The translations under genes and the position numbers were made by a program. The notes under the pieces were generated by a model. That model saw only the letters and a program-made list of their open reading frames with translations. It did not search any database and was not told the DNA's origin. Shown here in pieces: positions 1 through 4,942 of a stretch of DNA of 6,362 nt. The number at the start of each line of letters is the position of its first letter. Within the stretch, counting starts at the first letter, position 1. The DNA is from Oscillospiraceae bacterium. GTDB lineage: Bacteria > Bacillota_A > Clostridia > Oscillospirales > CAG-272. The DNA lies in NCBI GenBank assembly GCA_015064665.1, contig SVRU01000103.1, positions 1 through 6,362 of the forward strand. The letters are read 5' to 3'.

Positions 1-2
1 CG

Positions 3-89
3 ACCGATGGCGGTCACTTAACATCCGCAGGATACGAGGTGCTTACAAATACGATAACTCCCGCACTCGAACAACTATTAGGTAGATAA
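3..89 (+). CDS. SGNH/GDSL-type hydrolase, C-terminal fragment (partial)
   Basis: This is the 3' end of a gene that enters from the left edge. Only 28 residues and a TAA stop are inside the window. The peptide starts TDGGHLTSAGYEVL and ends in an amphipathic ALEQLLGR tail. The DGGHLTSAGY stretch matches the last conserved block of SGNH/GDSL hydrolases, in which a DxxH motif supplies the catalytic Asp and His and is followed by 'xxxGY' and a terminal helix. By family knowledge these enzymes are serine esterases, lipases or acetyl-esterases acting on acylated lipids or sugars. The substrate cannot be inferred from the tail. The Ser-containing block, any signal peptide and the start lie outside the window. 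The fragment is short, so the family call rests on one motif. Confidence 0.6.
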   Translation, partial: TDGGHLTSAGYEVLTNTITPALEQLLGR

Positions 90-107
90 CTGCGCTTAAC
101 AGCATTA

Positions 108-126
108 CAAATTCCAATTTGTCGGG
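108..126. repeat. 19-nt direct repeat, copy A
   Basis: The sequence fits CAAA[TC]TCCAATTTGTCG[GA]G and recurs at 930-948 with two differences. Copy A also contains a perfect inverted repeat, ACAAATT-CC-AATTTGT, at 107-122. The two copies flank the SF0329-like gene and its leader. Confidence 0.6.
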
Positions 127-138
127 ATGATATAAAGC

Positions 139-169
139 GAGGGCTGACGAAAATGACTCGTCAGCCCTC
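139..169 (+). terminator. 12-bp hairpin after the SGNH hydrolase gene, probable terminator
   Basis: Perfect 12-bp arms (139-150 and 158-169, GAGGGCTGACGA and its complement) enclose a 7-nt loop. The hairpin lies 50 bp after the TAA at 87-89, where a transcript terminator is expected. The plus-strand tail is AAAATTTGC, which is a poor U-tract. It may therefore be a weak terminator or a 3'-end stabilising stem. On the minus strand it is followed by GCTTTATA, which is equally poor. Confidence 0.5.
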
Positions 170-208
170 AAAATTTGCATCGGAGGAAGCAAAGAAAAGC
201 CAAATCGG

Positions 209-237
209 TTGAAAAGTTCATAGAAATATGATATAAT
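209..237 (+). promoter_or_regulatory. Promoter P1 upstream of the SF0329-like gene
   Basis: TTGAAA (209-214), a 17-nt spacer and TATAAT (232-237), with an extended -10 TGA at 229-231. This is a near-consensus sigma-A promoter. Transcription should start near 244, giving a leader of about 160 nt that contains the hairpin chain described below. Confidence 0.7.
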
Positions 238-239
238 GT

Positions 240-328
240 GCGCAGAAATCCTTGCTATGCAAGTCTTTGGCGCTTTGCGCCTCGATGCTCCGCATCCTGC
301 GCTCCTTGAATCAAGGCATAAAAATGCC
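240..328 (+). repeat. Chain of five mini-hairpins in the leader region
   Basis: Consecutive short palindromes, mostly with a 5-bp stem and a 3-nt loop: CTTGC-tat-GCAAG (251-263), GGCGC-ttt-GCGCC (269-281), GATGC-tcc-GCATC (284-296), CCTTG-aat-CAAGG (304-316) and GGCAT-aaaa-ATGCC (315-328, sharing GG with the previous one). The first three are enclosed by a long-range stem, GCGCAG (240-245) with CTGCGC (297-302), giving a multi-branched fold. No credible ORF with a ribosome site runs through it. It may be a structured 5' leader or a short repetitive element that inserted between the two promoters. I do not recognise it as a known riboswitch or T-box. Confidence 0.6.
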
Positions 329-347
329 CTTGCAAGCAAGCATTTTT
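320..347 (+). terminator. Terminator-like (attenuator-like) stem between P1 and P2
   Basis: AAAAATGC (320-327) pairs with GCATTTTT (340-347). An inner TTG/CAA stem sits inside after a small bulge, and the right arm ends in a T-run followed by ATTT. A transcript from P1 could stop here, while P2 lies just downstream. The ATGCC at 324-328 can instead pair with GGCAT at 315-319, so two mutually exclusive folds exist. Attenuation is inference. Confidence 0.4.
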
Positions 348-350
348 ATT

Positions 351-361
351 TATGATATAAT
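351..361 (+). promoter_or_regulatory. Promoter P2 (extended -10) upstream of the SF0329-like gene
   Basis: TATGATATAAT contains an extended -10 (TGA at 353-355, TATAAT at 356-361). It is identical over 11 nt to the P1 -10 region (227-237). No good -35 exists at 17-nt spacing; TTGCAA at 330-335 is 20 nt away. Transcription would start near 368 and give a leader of about 36 nt. Confidence 0.5.
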
Positions 362-389
362 AAACTCACCGATAAATAAGAATTTGGCG

Positions 390-395
390 AGGAGG
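390..395 (+). promoter_or_regulatory. Ribosome binding site fixing the start at 404
   Basis: AGGAGG ends 8 nt before ATG 404. The alternative in-frame GTG at 395 overlaps this site and so cannot be the start codon. Confidence 0.85.
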
Positions 396-403
396 TGTTC
401 TTT

Positions 404-922
404 ATGGGAAAAATACTTGGTTCATGGAGCGGAATGAGAAAGCATCTTGAACAAGATATGCTTGCCAATTCATTACAAGGCAGAATAAGATATGGTTGTA
501 CAGCATACGTAGGGATGGATGGTTGCCATATTTTTGAGGTTTGCATAGATAGTGAGCAAATAAAACGTTTCTCTTGGGAAACTGTGAACACCTATTTTAT
601 TGACAGTGGATATACGAAAAATGCTAATCCAAGCGGTATTGGTGAATATTGGGCAGAGTTCTGGAGCTTGTTGAAAAAATATCCTATAAATCAACGCACA
701 GAGTATACAGATGAAGAATTTTGTGAAGCTTTAGAAATATATCGCAATCAAGACATACAGGAGAGCATTTTTTCAAGTCATCCTATTGTTAGAATGTTTG
801 CGGTTTTAGATAGACGCATTGGAAAAAGAACACTACAAAAATTACATGCTACTCTTGAAGAACAGCCGGAATGGTTGAGACAGTTTTATTTATTGAGATT
901 AACGGCAGAAAACATTATATGA
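404..922 (+). CDS. SF0329-like family protein, function unknown
   Basis: A complete 172-residue soluble protein with no signal peptide or membrane segment. I recognise the pattern of the SF0329 family from memory, not from a search. It has an N-terminal W-S-x-M-R-K-x-L-E block (residues 8-16), then NSLQGRIRY (22-30). The C-terminal block is HPIVRMFAVLDRRIGKR, with LDRRIGKR at 135-142, followed by PEWLRQFYLLRLTAE. The family has no established biochemical role that I know of, and the basic LDRRxGKR motif gives no clear function. The start is set by AGGAGG at 390-395. The gene is a single unit with two candidate promoters upstream and is convergent with the permease. Its codons are clearly more A/T-rich than those of the permease or proBA, and it lies between imperfect direct repeats. 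Both suggest an acquired accessory gene. The coding call is firm and the family name is moderate. Confidence 0.75.
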   Translation: MGKILGSWSGMRKHLEQDMLANSLQGRIRYGCTAYVGMDGCHIFEVCIDSEQIKRFSWETVNTYFIDSGYTKNANPSGIGEYWAEFWSLLKKYPINQRTEYTDEEFCEALEIYRNQDIQESIFSSHPIVRMFAVLDRRIGKRTLQKLHATLEEQPEWLRQFYLLRLTAENII

Positions 923-929
923 GGATTTT

Positions 930-948
930 CAAACTCCAATTTGTCGAG
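930..948. repeat. 19-nt direct repeat, copy B
   Basis: Matches copy A at 108-126 in 17 of 19 positions and begins 7 nt after the stop codon of the SF0329-like gene. The following sequence (949-1011) shows no gene or structure that I can support. Confidence 0.6.
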
Positions 949-1097
949 TGCACAGTTGGTGTACTTTTAGTCGTTCTTACCCCACTTTACACACCTTTTT
1001 ACTGCTCTTTCGCAACAAAAACAACCGAGCCGTAAGGAGCGTATTCTTAAGGACAGTTTTTGAAATTTAATAAAATACGTTACCTACCGGCAGAAAA

Positions 1098-1138
1098 AGG
1101 ACGAAGAGTGTTTAATACTCCTCGTCCTCTTTTCTTTG
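1098..1138 (+). terminator. Intrinsic terminator downstream of the SF0329-like gene
   Basis: Arms AGGACGA (1098-1104) and TCGTCCT (1122-1128) continue across one A/C mismatch into GAGT/ACTC (1106-1109 / 1117-1120). The stem is followed by the T-rich CTCTTTTCTTT. It lies 175 bp after the stop at 922 on the same strand, so it can end that transcript, although it sits inside the putative repeat element. Confidence 0.65.
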
Positions 1139-1145
1139 CAAGCAC

Positions 1146-1366
1146 TGCTTTTGTGGACACAAATGCGGATCGATGAATTGACGGCAAGCCGTCATGAATT
1201 GAAGCCTTAGGGCTTCATGATTTGAAATCTACCGATTTCATGAATTGAATTGCCCTGTTTTTTAATGCCGAAGGCAATTCATGCACCGAAGGTGCAATTC
1301 ATGGCGCAAGCCAATTCACGCCCACAAGGGCAATTCATTGCTTTGTGTCCTTAAAGACACAAAGCA
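1146..1366. repeat. Symmetric hairpin array with conserved 8-nt linkers
   Basis: The left half has four ATGAATTG linkers (1173, 1194, 1217 variant ATGATTTG, 1240). The right half has the exact complement CAATTCAT four times (1275, 1295, 1312 variant CAATTCAC, 1331). Between linkers sit variable but self-complementary stems: GACGGC/GCCGTC (1180-1193), TGAAGCC/GGCTTCA (1200-1217), TGAAATC/GATTTCA (1223-1240), TGCACC-gaa-GGTGCA (1282-1296), TGGC-gcaa-GCCA (1302-1313) and GCCC-acaa-GGGC (1320-1331). A central stem TGAATTGCC/GGCAATTCA (1246-1254 / 1273-1281) closes the middle. The ends (1146-1166 and 1339-1366) are inverted copies built on TTTGTG/CACAAA. The whole can fold as one long stem with hairpin side arms. 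No ORF is supported across it. Confidence 0.75.
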
Positions 1367-1410
1367 TAAGGGTTCGGTTGTTTTTGTTGCTCGGGATAGC
1401 TTTGACATAT

Positions 1411-1443
1411 AAAAGAGCCGTTTGCTTTTTCGCAAACGGCTCT
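1411..1443 (-). terminator. Terminator of the amino acid permease gene
   Basis: A perfect 12-bp stem (AGAGCCGTTTGC at 1414-1425, complement at 1432-1443) with a 6-nt loop. Read on the minus strand it begins 15 nt after the TAA at 1459-1461 and is followed by TTTATAT. On the plus strand it is followed by CTTCTTTT, so it may also stop rightward transcripts. Confidence 0.85.
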
Positions 1444-1458
1444 CTTCTTTTAGCTTGT

Positions 1459-2853
1459 TTACTTGTTTTTCTTCTTGTAGAAGAGTGCGCCGATTCCCAT
1501 AATTACCGCAAATACGATGAGGTAGAAGAGCGTCGGGAAGGAGAACTCACCTACAGCCTTCGCAGCCTTATAAGGCATTACACCGTGAGCGTAAATAGCG
1601 ACGAATACCATAAACGCGCAAGCTATAATTGCAAGTAGAGGCATAAAGACGTTCTTAAACTTATCCTTTTTGCCTTCCTTTTTTATAAACATAACGAAGA
1701 TAGGAATATACATTCCGTAAATTGTAATGATCGGAAGCTCGGACGAGTCGAAGCTGAAAACGCCGAAGACGGGTGTCGTGAGATTTGCCGCGTAGAAGTA
1801 GAAGAACCACGCTGCGCAAACAACGAGCGCAATCGCGCCGGAGTTCGCGGGCATCTTGGTCTTGCTGTCAAGCTCACTAAGCATCTCGGGCTTAGGTCCG
1901 CGGCCTCTTACCGCTACCGAGTAGAAGGAACGCGTTGATGCAAGCATAAGTCCGTTAAGAGTTCCAAGGCAGGAAACTACGACGAATACCGTAAGTATCG
2001 TTCCGCCGACCTTGCCGAAGAGGTTCGTAAACGCCGTGGTTGCGCCTTCGTTTTGAAGCACGTCAACCGAAGCGCCGCCGGAAAGTCCGATAAAGTAAAG
2101 GATGTAAATAACTACGATAAGAAGAGTACCGAATACGAGAGCGATAGGGAGATTCTTCTTTGAATCCTTAAGCTCTGCGTTAATCGTTGCCGCAATTATC
2201 CAGCCCTCATATGCGAACGCCGCAGCCGCAATTCCCGCAAGAACGCTGCCGAATCCGCCGCCGGCGGACGAAGTCACCTTTGCGAAAGCCTCAACGGTAT
2301 TGCCGTTGATAAGACCTGCAATAGTTCCCACAATCACCATTATAACGAGAGGTATAAGCTTGATTACGGTTGCGCTAACCTGAAATTTTCCCGCAATTTT
2401 CGGGGAAATAATGTTAACCACGTAAGCAAGGCAAAGATAGAATGCACCGAGAGCCATGCAAAGACCGCTTGTTATGTCCGCCGCGGGATTGAAGAGAACG
2501 AGTGTATATCTCGCGGAAACCCAAGCAAGAACCGAGGTCATAGCGGGATAATAGATGGTCGAAACGAACCATCCCATCGCATACGCGTACTTGTCACCTA
2601 CTACAGCTTCCGAGTAGTCAACTATTCCGTTAACCTTCTCATAACGGGTTGCGAGGTTTGCGAAGTTGTAAGCGCAAATTACCATAACGACACCGCCGAT
2701 AATCCAAGCGAGTATTCCGAGAAGCATATTGCCGTTAGTGTGCTGAAGAATATTCTGCGCTTTGAAGAAAACGCCGGAGCCGATTACTATACCGACAACC
2801 ATGCAAATTGCGGTAAACAGTCCGTAACGTTTTTCAAGATTTTTGTTTTCCAT
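1459..2853 (-). CDS. APC-family amino acid permease
   Basis: A 464-residue polytopic membrane protein with the hydrophobicity of about 12 helices, the usual length and layout of the amino acid-polyamine-organocation superfamily. The first helix carries GIVIGSGVFF (21-30), whose unwound IGSG segment binds the substrate carboxylate and amino groups in this fold. The sixth-helix region carries AFAYEGW (212-218) followed by NAELKDSKKNLP, a hallmark of LAT/APA-type members. It probably imports or exchanges an amino acid across the cytoplasmic membrane. The exact substrate cannot be read, and a Ser/Thr- or neutral-amino-acid exchanger is one possibility. The ATG is preceded by AGGAGA at 2861-2866, 7 nt away. 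It has its own consensus promoter and terminator, so it is monocistronic and convergent with the SF0329-like gene. It ends in a basic KKKNK tail. No damage is seen. Confidence 0.92.
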   Translation of the reverse strand: MENKNLEKRYGLFTAICMVVGIVIGSGVFFKAQNILQHTNGNMLLGILAWIIGGVVMVICAYNFANLATRYEKVNGIVDYSEAVVGDKYAYAMGWFVSTIYYPAMTSVLAWVSARYTLVLFNPAADITSGLCMALGAFYLCLAYVVNIISPKIAGKFQVSATVIKLIPLVIMVIVGTIAGLINGNTVEAFAKVTSSAGGGFGSVLAGIAAAAFAYEGWIIAATINAELKDSKKNLPIALVFGTLLIVVIYILYFIGLSGGASVDVLQNEGATTAFTNLFGKVGGTILTVFVVVSCLGTLNGLMLASTRSFYSVAVRGRGPKPEMLSELDSKTKMPANSGAIALVVCAAWFFYFYAANLTTPVFGVFSFDSSELPIITIYGMYIPIFVMFIKKEGKKDKFKNVFMPLLAIIACAFMVFVAIYAHGVMPYKAAKAVGEFSFPTLFYLIVFAVIMGIGALFYKKKNK

Positions 2854-2924
2854 TTGTAAGTCTCCTATAAAGATTTTGAAAACAGAGGCTGCTATACAGT
2901 TTCGCCTTGCTCCAATTGAATAAT

Positions 2925-2953
2925 ATTATAAATTATTATTTTGAAATTGTCAA
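2925..2953 (-). promoter_or_regulatory. Perfect consensus sigma-A promoter of the permease
   Basis: On the minus strand, TTGACA (2953-2948), a spacer of exactly 17 nt, then TATAAT (2930-2925). Start of transcription is expected near 2918, giving a leader of about 65 nt. No operator or riboswitch is evident in that leader. Confidence 0.85.
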
Positions 2954-3014
2954 TATTTTTGTAAATATTCTGTAAACTACGAGTCAATGACGGTATTTTT
3001 TGCATCATTACATT

Positions 3015-3452
3015 CTATATTTTTCTGCCGATTAACTCTGCAAAAGGTATGAATATAAGGGAAAGCACCCACCAAAAAAGCGTAAAAAGCGGACATATCT
3101 GTCCCAAAAAATTGAAGGGTTGGCGACTGTAATCCCAGACGTCCTTTTTGAAAAGCAAATTAAGCACAGTGCCAAAGAGCAGCTCAAGGGCGGTAACCGA
3201 AAGAGCGCCGAGCGCCGCCTTAAATGCAAGGCTTTTCTCCCTAAAATGCTCGGCTATATAAGAAAAGGAAATAAAAGAAATACCCCCTGCGACCAGCATC
3301 GTGGGATGCGTGTAACCTCTGTAAGCAATTTCTATAAGTCCGTATCCAATGCCGCCCGTCAAAAATAAAAACGCGTTCTTTTTGATTTTTTTACACTTTA
3401 TTCCGCAAAATACGTTTGAAAGTATCCCGTCCGCTCTTCCGTATACGCTCAT
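3015..3452 (-). CDS. CmpB-type small integral membrane protein (putative ABC-transporter type IV family)
   Basis: A 145-residue protein with about four membrane segments: 27-46, 51-70, 77-102 and 115-141. The loop ELLFGTVLNLLFKKDVWDYS (90-109), then PFNFLGQIC (112-120) and a Trp-rich last helix, match what I know of the ABC_trans_CmpB family (PF06541, also called DUF1113). Its 'putative ABC transporter permease' title is not backed by a demonstrated transport role. No ATPase subunit is nearby. The ATG at 3452 is preceded by GGAGG at 3466-3470, 13 nt upstream, which is longer than usual. No other in-frame start fits better. The gene points the same way as the permease, which has its own promoter 162 bp further on. 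It is divergent from the MFS-proBA run. I found no clear promoter for it. Confidence 0.75.
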   Translation of the reverse strand: MSVYGRADGILSNVFCGIKCKKIKKNAFLFLTGGIGYGLIEIAYRGYTHPTMLVAGGISFISFSYIAEHFREKSLAFKAALGALSVTALELLFGTVLNLLFKKDVWDYSRQPFNFLGQICPLFTLFWWVLSLIFIPFAELIGRKI

Positions 3453-3486
3453 TTTAATACGACACCCTCCCGCTATTAACTTTATC

Positions 3487-3518
3487 TTTTCGCTTATTTT
3501 TCCAATAAAACGCGAAAA
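3487..3518. other. Inverted repeat in the divergent intergenic region
   Basis: TTTTCGC (3487-3493) pairs with GCGAAAA (3512-3518). TTATT/AATAA (3494-3498 / 3504-3508) lies inside, interrupted by a 3-nt bulge. It sits in the 206-bp space between the CmpB-like gene and the MFS gene and could be an operator or a leader stem of the minus-strand gene. No function is assigned. Confidence 0.3.
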
Positions 3519-3592
3519 ATATTCTAAGGCGCGGACTTCTCTTTCGTTTTCCTCACGTTTCGCTTTGTTTTAATTTATTTTTTCGGAAAGTA

Positions 3593-3621
3593 TTGAAATT
3601 GCTCCTTCAATGTGCTAAAAT
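3593..3621 (+). promoter_or_regulatory. proB: Promoter of the MFS-proB-proA operon
   Basis: TTGAAA (3593-3598), a 17-nt spacer and TAAAAT (3616-3621), with an extended -10 TGC at 3613-3615. Start of transcription is expected near 3628, about 31 nt before ATG 3659. An inverted repeat ATTGAA-N8-TTCAAT (3592-3597 / 3606-3611) lies inside the promoter and could be an operator, which is speculative. Confidence 0.7.
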
Positions 3622-3658
3622 CAATGTATTATTTAAGATATTTTCATGTGAGGCCACA

Positions 3659-4942
3659 ATGTCAAAGTTGAAAAGCAAAAAGTGTTATCTTATTTTGCTC
3701 TGTTCGGTTGTTTACTTTATAAGCTATTTTTCTCGCAAGGACTTCGCCGTAGTAATGGCAGGCATGATAAGCTCCGGTGTTGTTGATAAGATTACCTGCG
3801 GCACTATTGAAACTGCGCTTTTCATTACGTACGGTCTCGGACAGCTGATAAGCGGATTTCTCGGTGACAGATTAAAGCCAAGCTATCTTATATTTTTCGG
3901 TCTCGGCACTACCGCGCTTTGCAATTTCCTTTTACCCTTTATGCCAAACGGATACGCAATGATACCCGTATGGGCGGTCAACGGATTTGCTCAAGCGATG
4001 CTTTGGCCTCCGATAGTAAGAATACTTTCGGATAACCTTGACAGTGAGCGTTTTGTAAGGGCGAATTTCCTCGTGACGTCTGCAGCGCATTTTTCAACGG
4101 TAATTCTCTACCTTTACGTTCCCGTATGTCTTCTTTACTTCGACTGGAAAACGGTATTTTTCTCAGCTACGGTGCTTGCTGTTCTCGCCATTGTGCTTTT
4201 CGTCGTCTCGCTTATTTTGATTCTACCGAAGGATGCGGTAAAGTCCCCTGCTCCGAAGACAGAGAAGGTCTTGGAAAAGGGCGCGTGCGAAAGCTATTTT
4301 TCGCTCCTTCGCCGCTCGGGAATACTTTACATATTCGTTTGTATTATAATGATGGGCTTTTTGAAGGACGGCATTGAGTCCTGGTTCCCGACTCTTTACT
4401 CCGAAGCCTTCGGACGCGATGCATCTGAATCCATACTTCTGTCGGTTGCACTTCCCGTTTTCGCAATCGTTGCGATTTCTGCTACGACCGCGCTTCATAA
4501 AACGAGATTTTTCAAAAACGAAACTCTCGGAGCGATTATATTCTTCGTGACGGTAATGCTTCTTGCTCTGCCGATTGTATTCCTTATAACCTCGGGTGCT
4601 ATCGTATCTCGCGTTATATGCCTTGTTCTCACCTGTACCATCTGCGCCTGCATGCAGGGCTGCAACTTCCTCTTTATTTCCTGCCTGCCCGGTCATTTTT
4701 CAAAGTACGGCAAGGCGGCTACGACCAGCGGAATCTGCAACACCTTCACATACGTGGGTGCGGCAATATGCTCCTACACAATGGCGCTTATATCCAAGAT
4801 TTTCAATTGGCGCGCATCTATAATTTCCTGGGTAATCGTTGCCGGAATCGGCGTGTTATTCGCCCTTTTGGCATTAAGGTCATACACTAACTTCATAAAA
4901 ATCAAGACTGATTCTGGAGAGACAAATGAAAATAGTAATTAA
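3659..4942 (+). CDS. MFS transporter, organophosphate:phosphate antiporter (OPA)-like
   Basis: A 427-residue protein with about 12 hydrophobic segments and a polar central loop near residues 172-195 between the two six-helix halves, the usual MFS plan. GQLISGFLGDRLKP (61-74) is the helix 2-3 motif. VNGFAQAMLWPPIVR (107-121) closely follows the helix-4 pattern 'G-x-x-Q-x-x-x-WPP' of GlpT/UhpT-type OPA members. SYFSRKDF (22-29) places an Arg in helix 1, where OPA proteins bind phosphate. A phosphorylated or other anionic metabolite is therefore the likely substrate, but this is inference. I chose ATG 3659, which has TGAGG at 3649-3653 upstream. An in-frame TTG at 3593 is rejected because it is part of the -35 element. 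The last 17 nt overlap proB, so it is the first gene of the proB-proA run. Confidence 0.88.
   Translation: MSKLKSKKCYLILLCSVVYFISYFSRKDFAVVMAGMISSGVVDKITCGTIETALFITYGLGQLISGFLGDRLKPSYLIFFGLGTTALCNFLLPFMPNGYAMIPVWAVNGFAQAMLWPPIVRILSDNLDSERFVRANFLVTSAAHFSTVILYLYVPVCLLYFDWKTVFFSATVLAVLAIVLFVVSLILILPKDAVKSPAPKTEKVLEKGACESYFSLLRRSGILYIFVCIIMMGFLKDGIESWFPTLYSEAFGRDASESILLSVALPVFAIVAISATTALHKTRFFKNETLGAIIFFVTVMLLALPIVFLITSGAIVSRVICLVLTCTICACMQGCNFLFISCLPGHFSKYGKAATTSGICNTFTYVGAAICSYTMALISKIFNWRASIISWVIVAGIGVLFALLALRSYTNFIKIKTDSGETNENSN

Larger units (their letters stand above)
1012..1390. mobile_element. Putative non-autonomous repetitive element bounded by a 20-bp inverted repeat
   Basis: The left end GCAACAAAAACAACCGAGCC (1012-1031) recurs as its reverse complement at 1371-1390 with one mismatch. 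Weaker similarity continues inward: both ends carry TTAAGGACA about 15-16 nt further in. The 379-bp segment contains a terminator-like hairpin and the symmetric hairpin array, and no convincing ORF. This is the architecture of a MITE-like or similar passive element. I see no transposase and no clear target-site duplication, so mobility is inferred. Confidence 0.45.

Noticed and set aside
180..238. Small gene behind the GGAGGA at 182-187
   Set aside because: The only nearby ATG (228) is followed by a stop after two codons, and the segment is better explained as promoter P1.
43..339. 98-codon minus-strand ORF
   Set aside because: It runs antisense through the hydrolase tail, the 139-169 hairpin, P1 and the hairpin chain, with no family resemblance.
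252..437. 61-codon plus-strand ORF across the leader hairpins
   Set aside because: It begins at a TTG with no ribosome site, is built from palindromes, and overlaps the well-supported start at 404.
1173..1338. CRISPR array (short repeats with variable spacers)
   Set aside because: The repeats are only 8 nt, switch to the reverse complement halfway, and the variable parts are self-complementary stems of unequal length. There are no cas genes.
1345..1638. 97-codon plus-strand ORF
   Set aside because: It starts inside the terminal inverted repeat, reads through the permease terminator and then runs antisense to the permease coding region.
2971..3014. Terminator after the CmpB-like gene
   Set aside because: Only a 5-bp AATGA/TCATT pairing can be drawn, without a GC-rich stem or a proper T-tract on the minus strand.
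3593..3658. N-terminal extension of the MFS protein from TTG 3593
   Set aside because: The TTG is part of the -35 hexamer and the transcript should start near 3628. The ATG at 3659 gives a normal N-terminus before helix 1.
4223..4696. 157-codon minus-strand ORF
   Set aside because: It is the antisense shadow of the MFS gene and has a low-complexity, charged composition with no recognisable domain.
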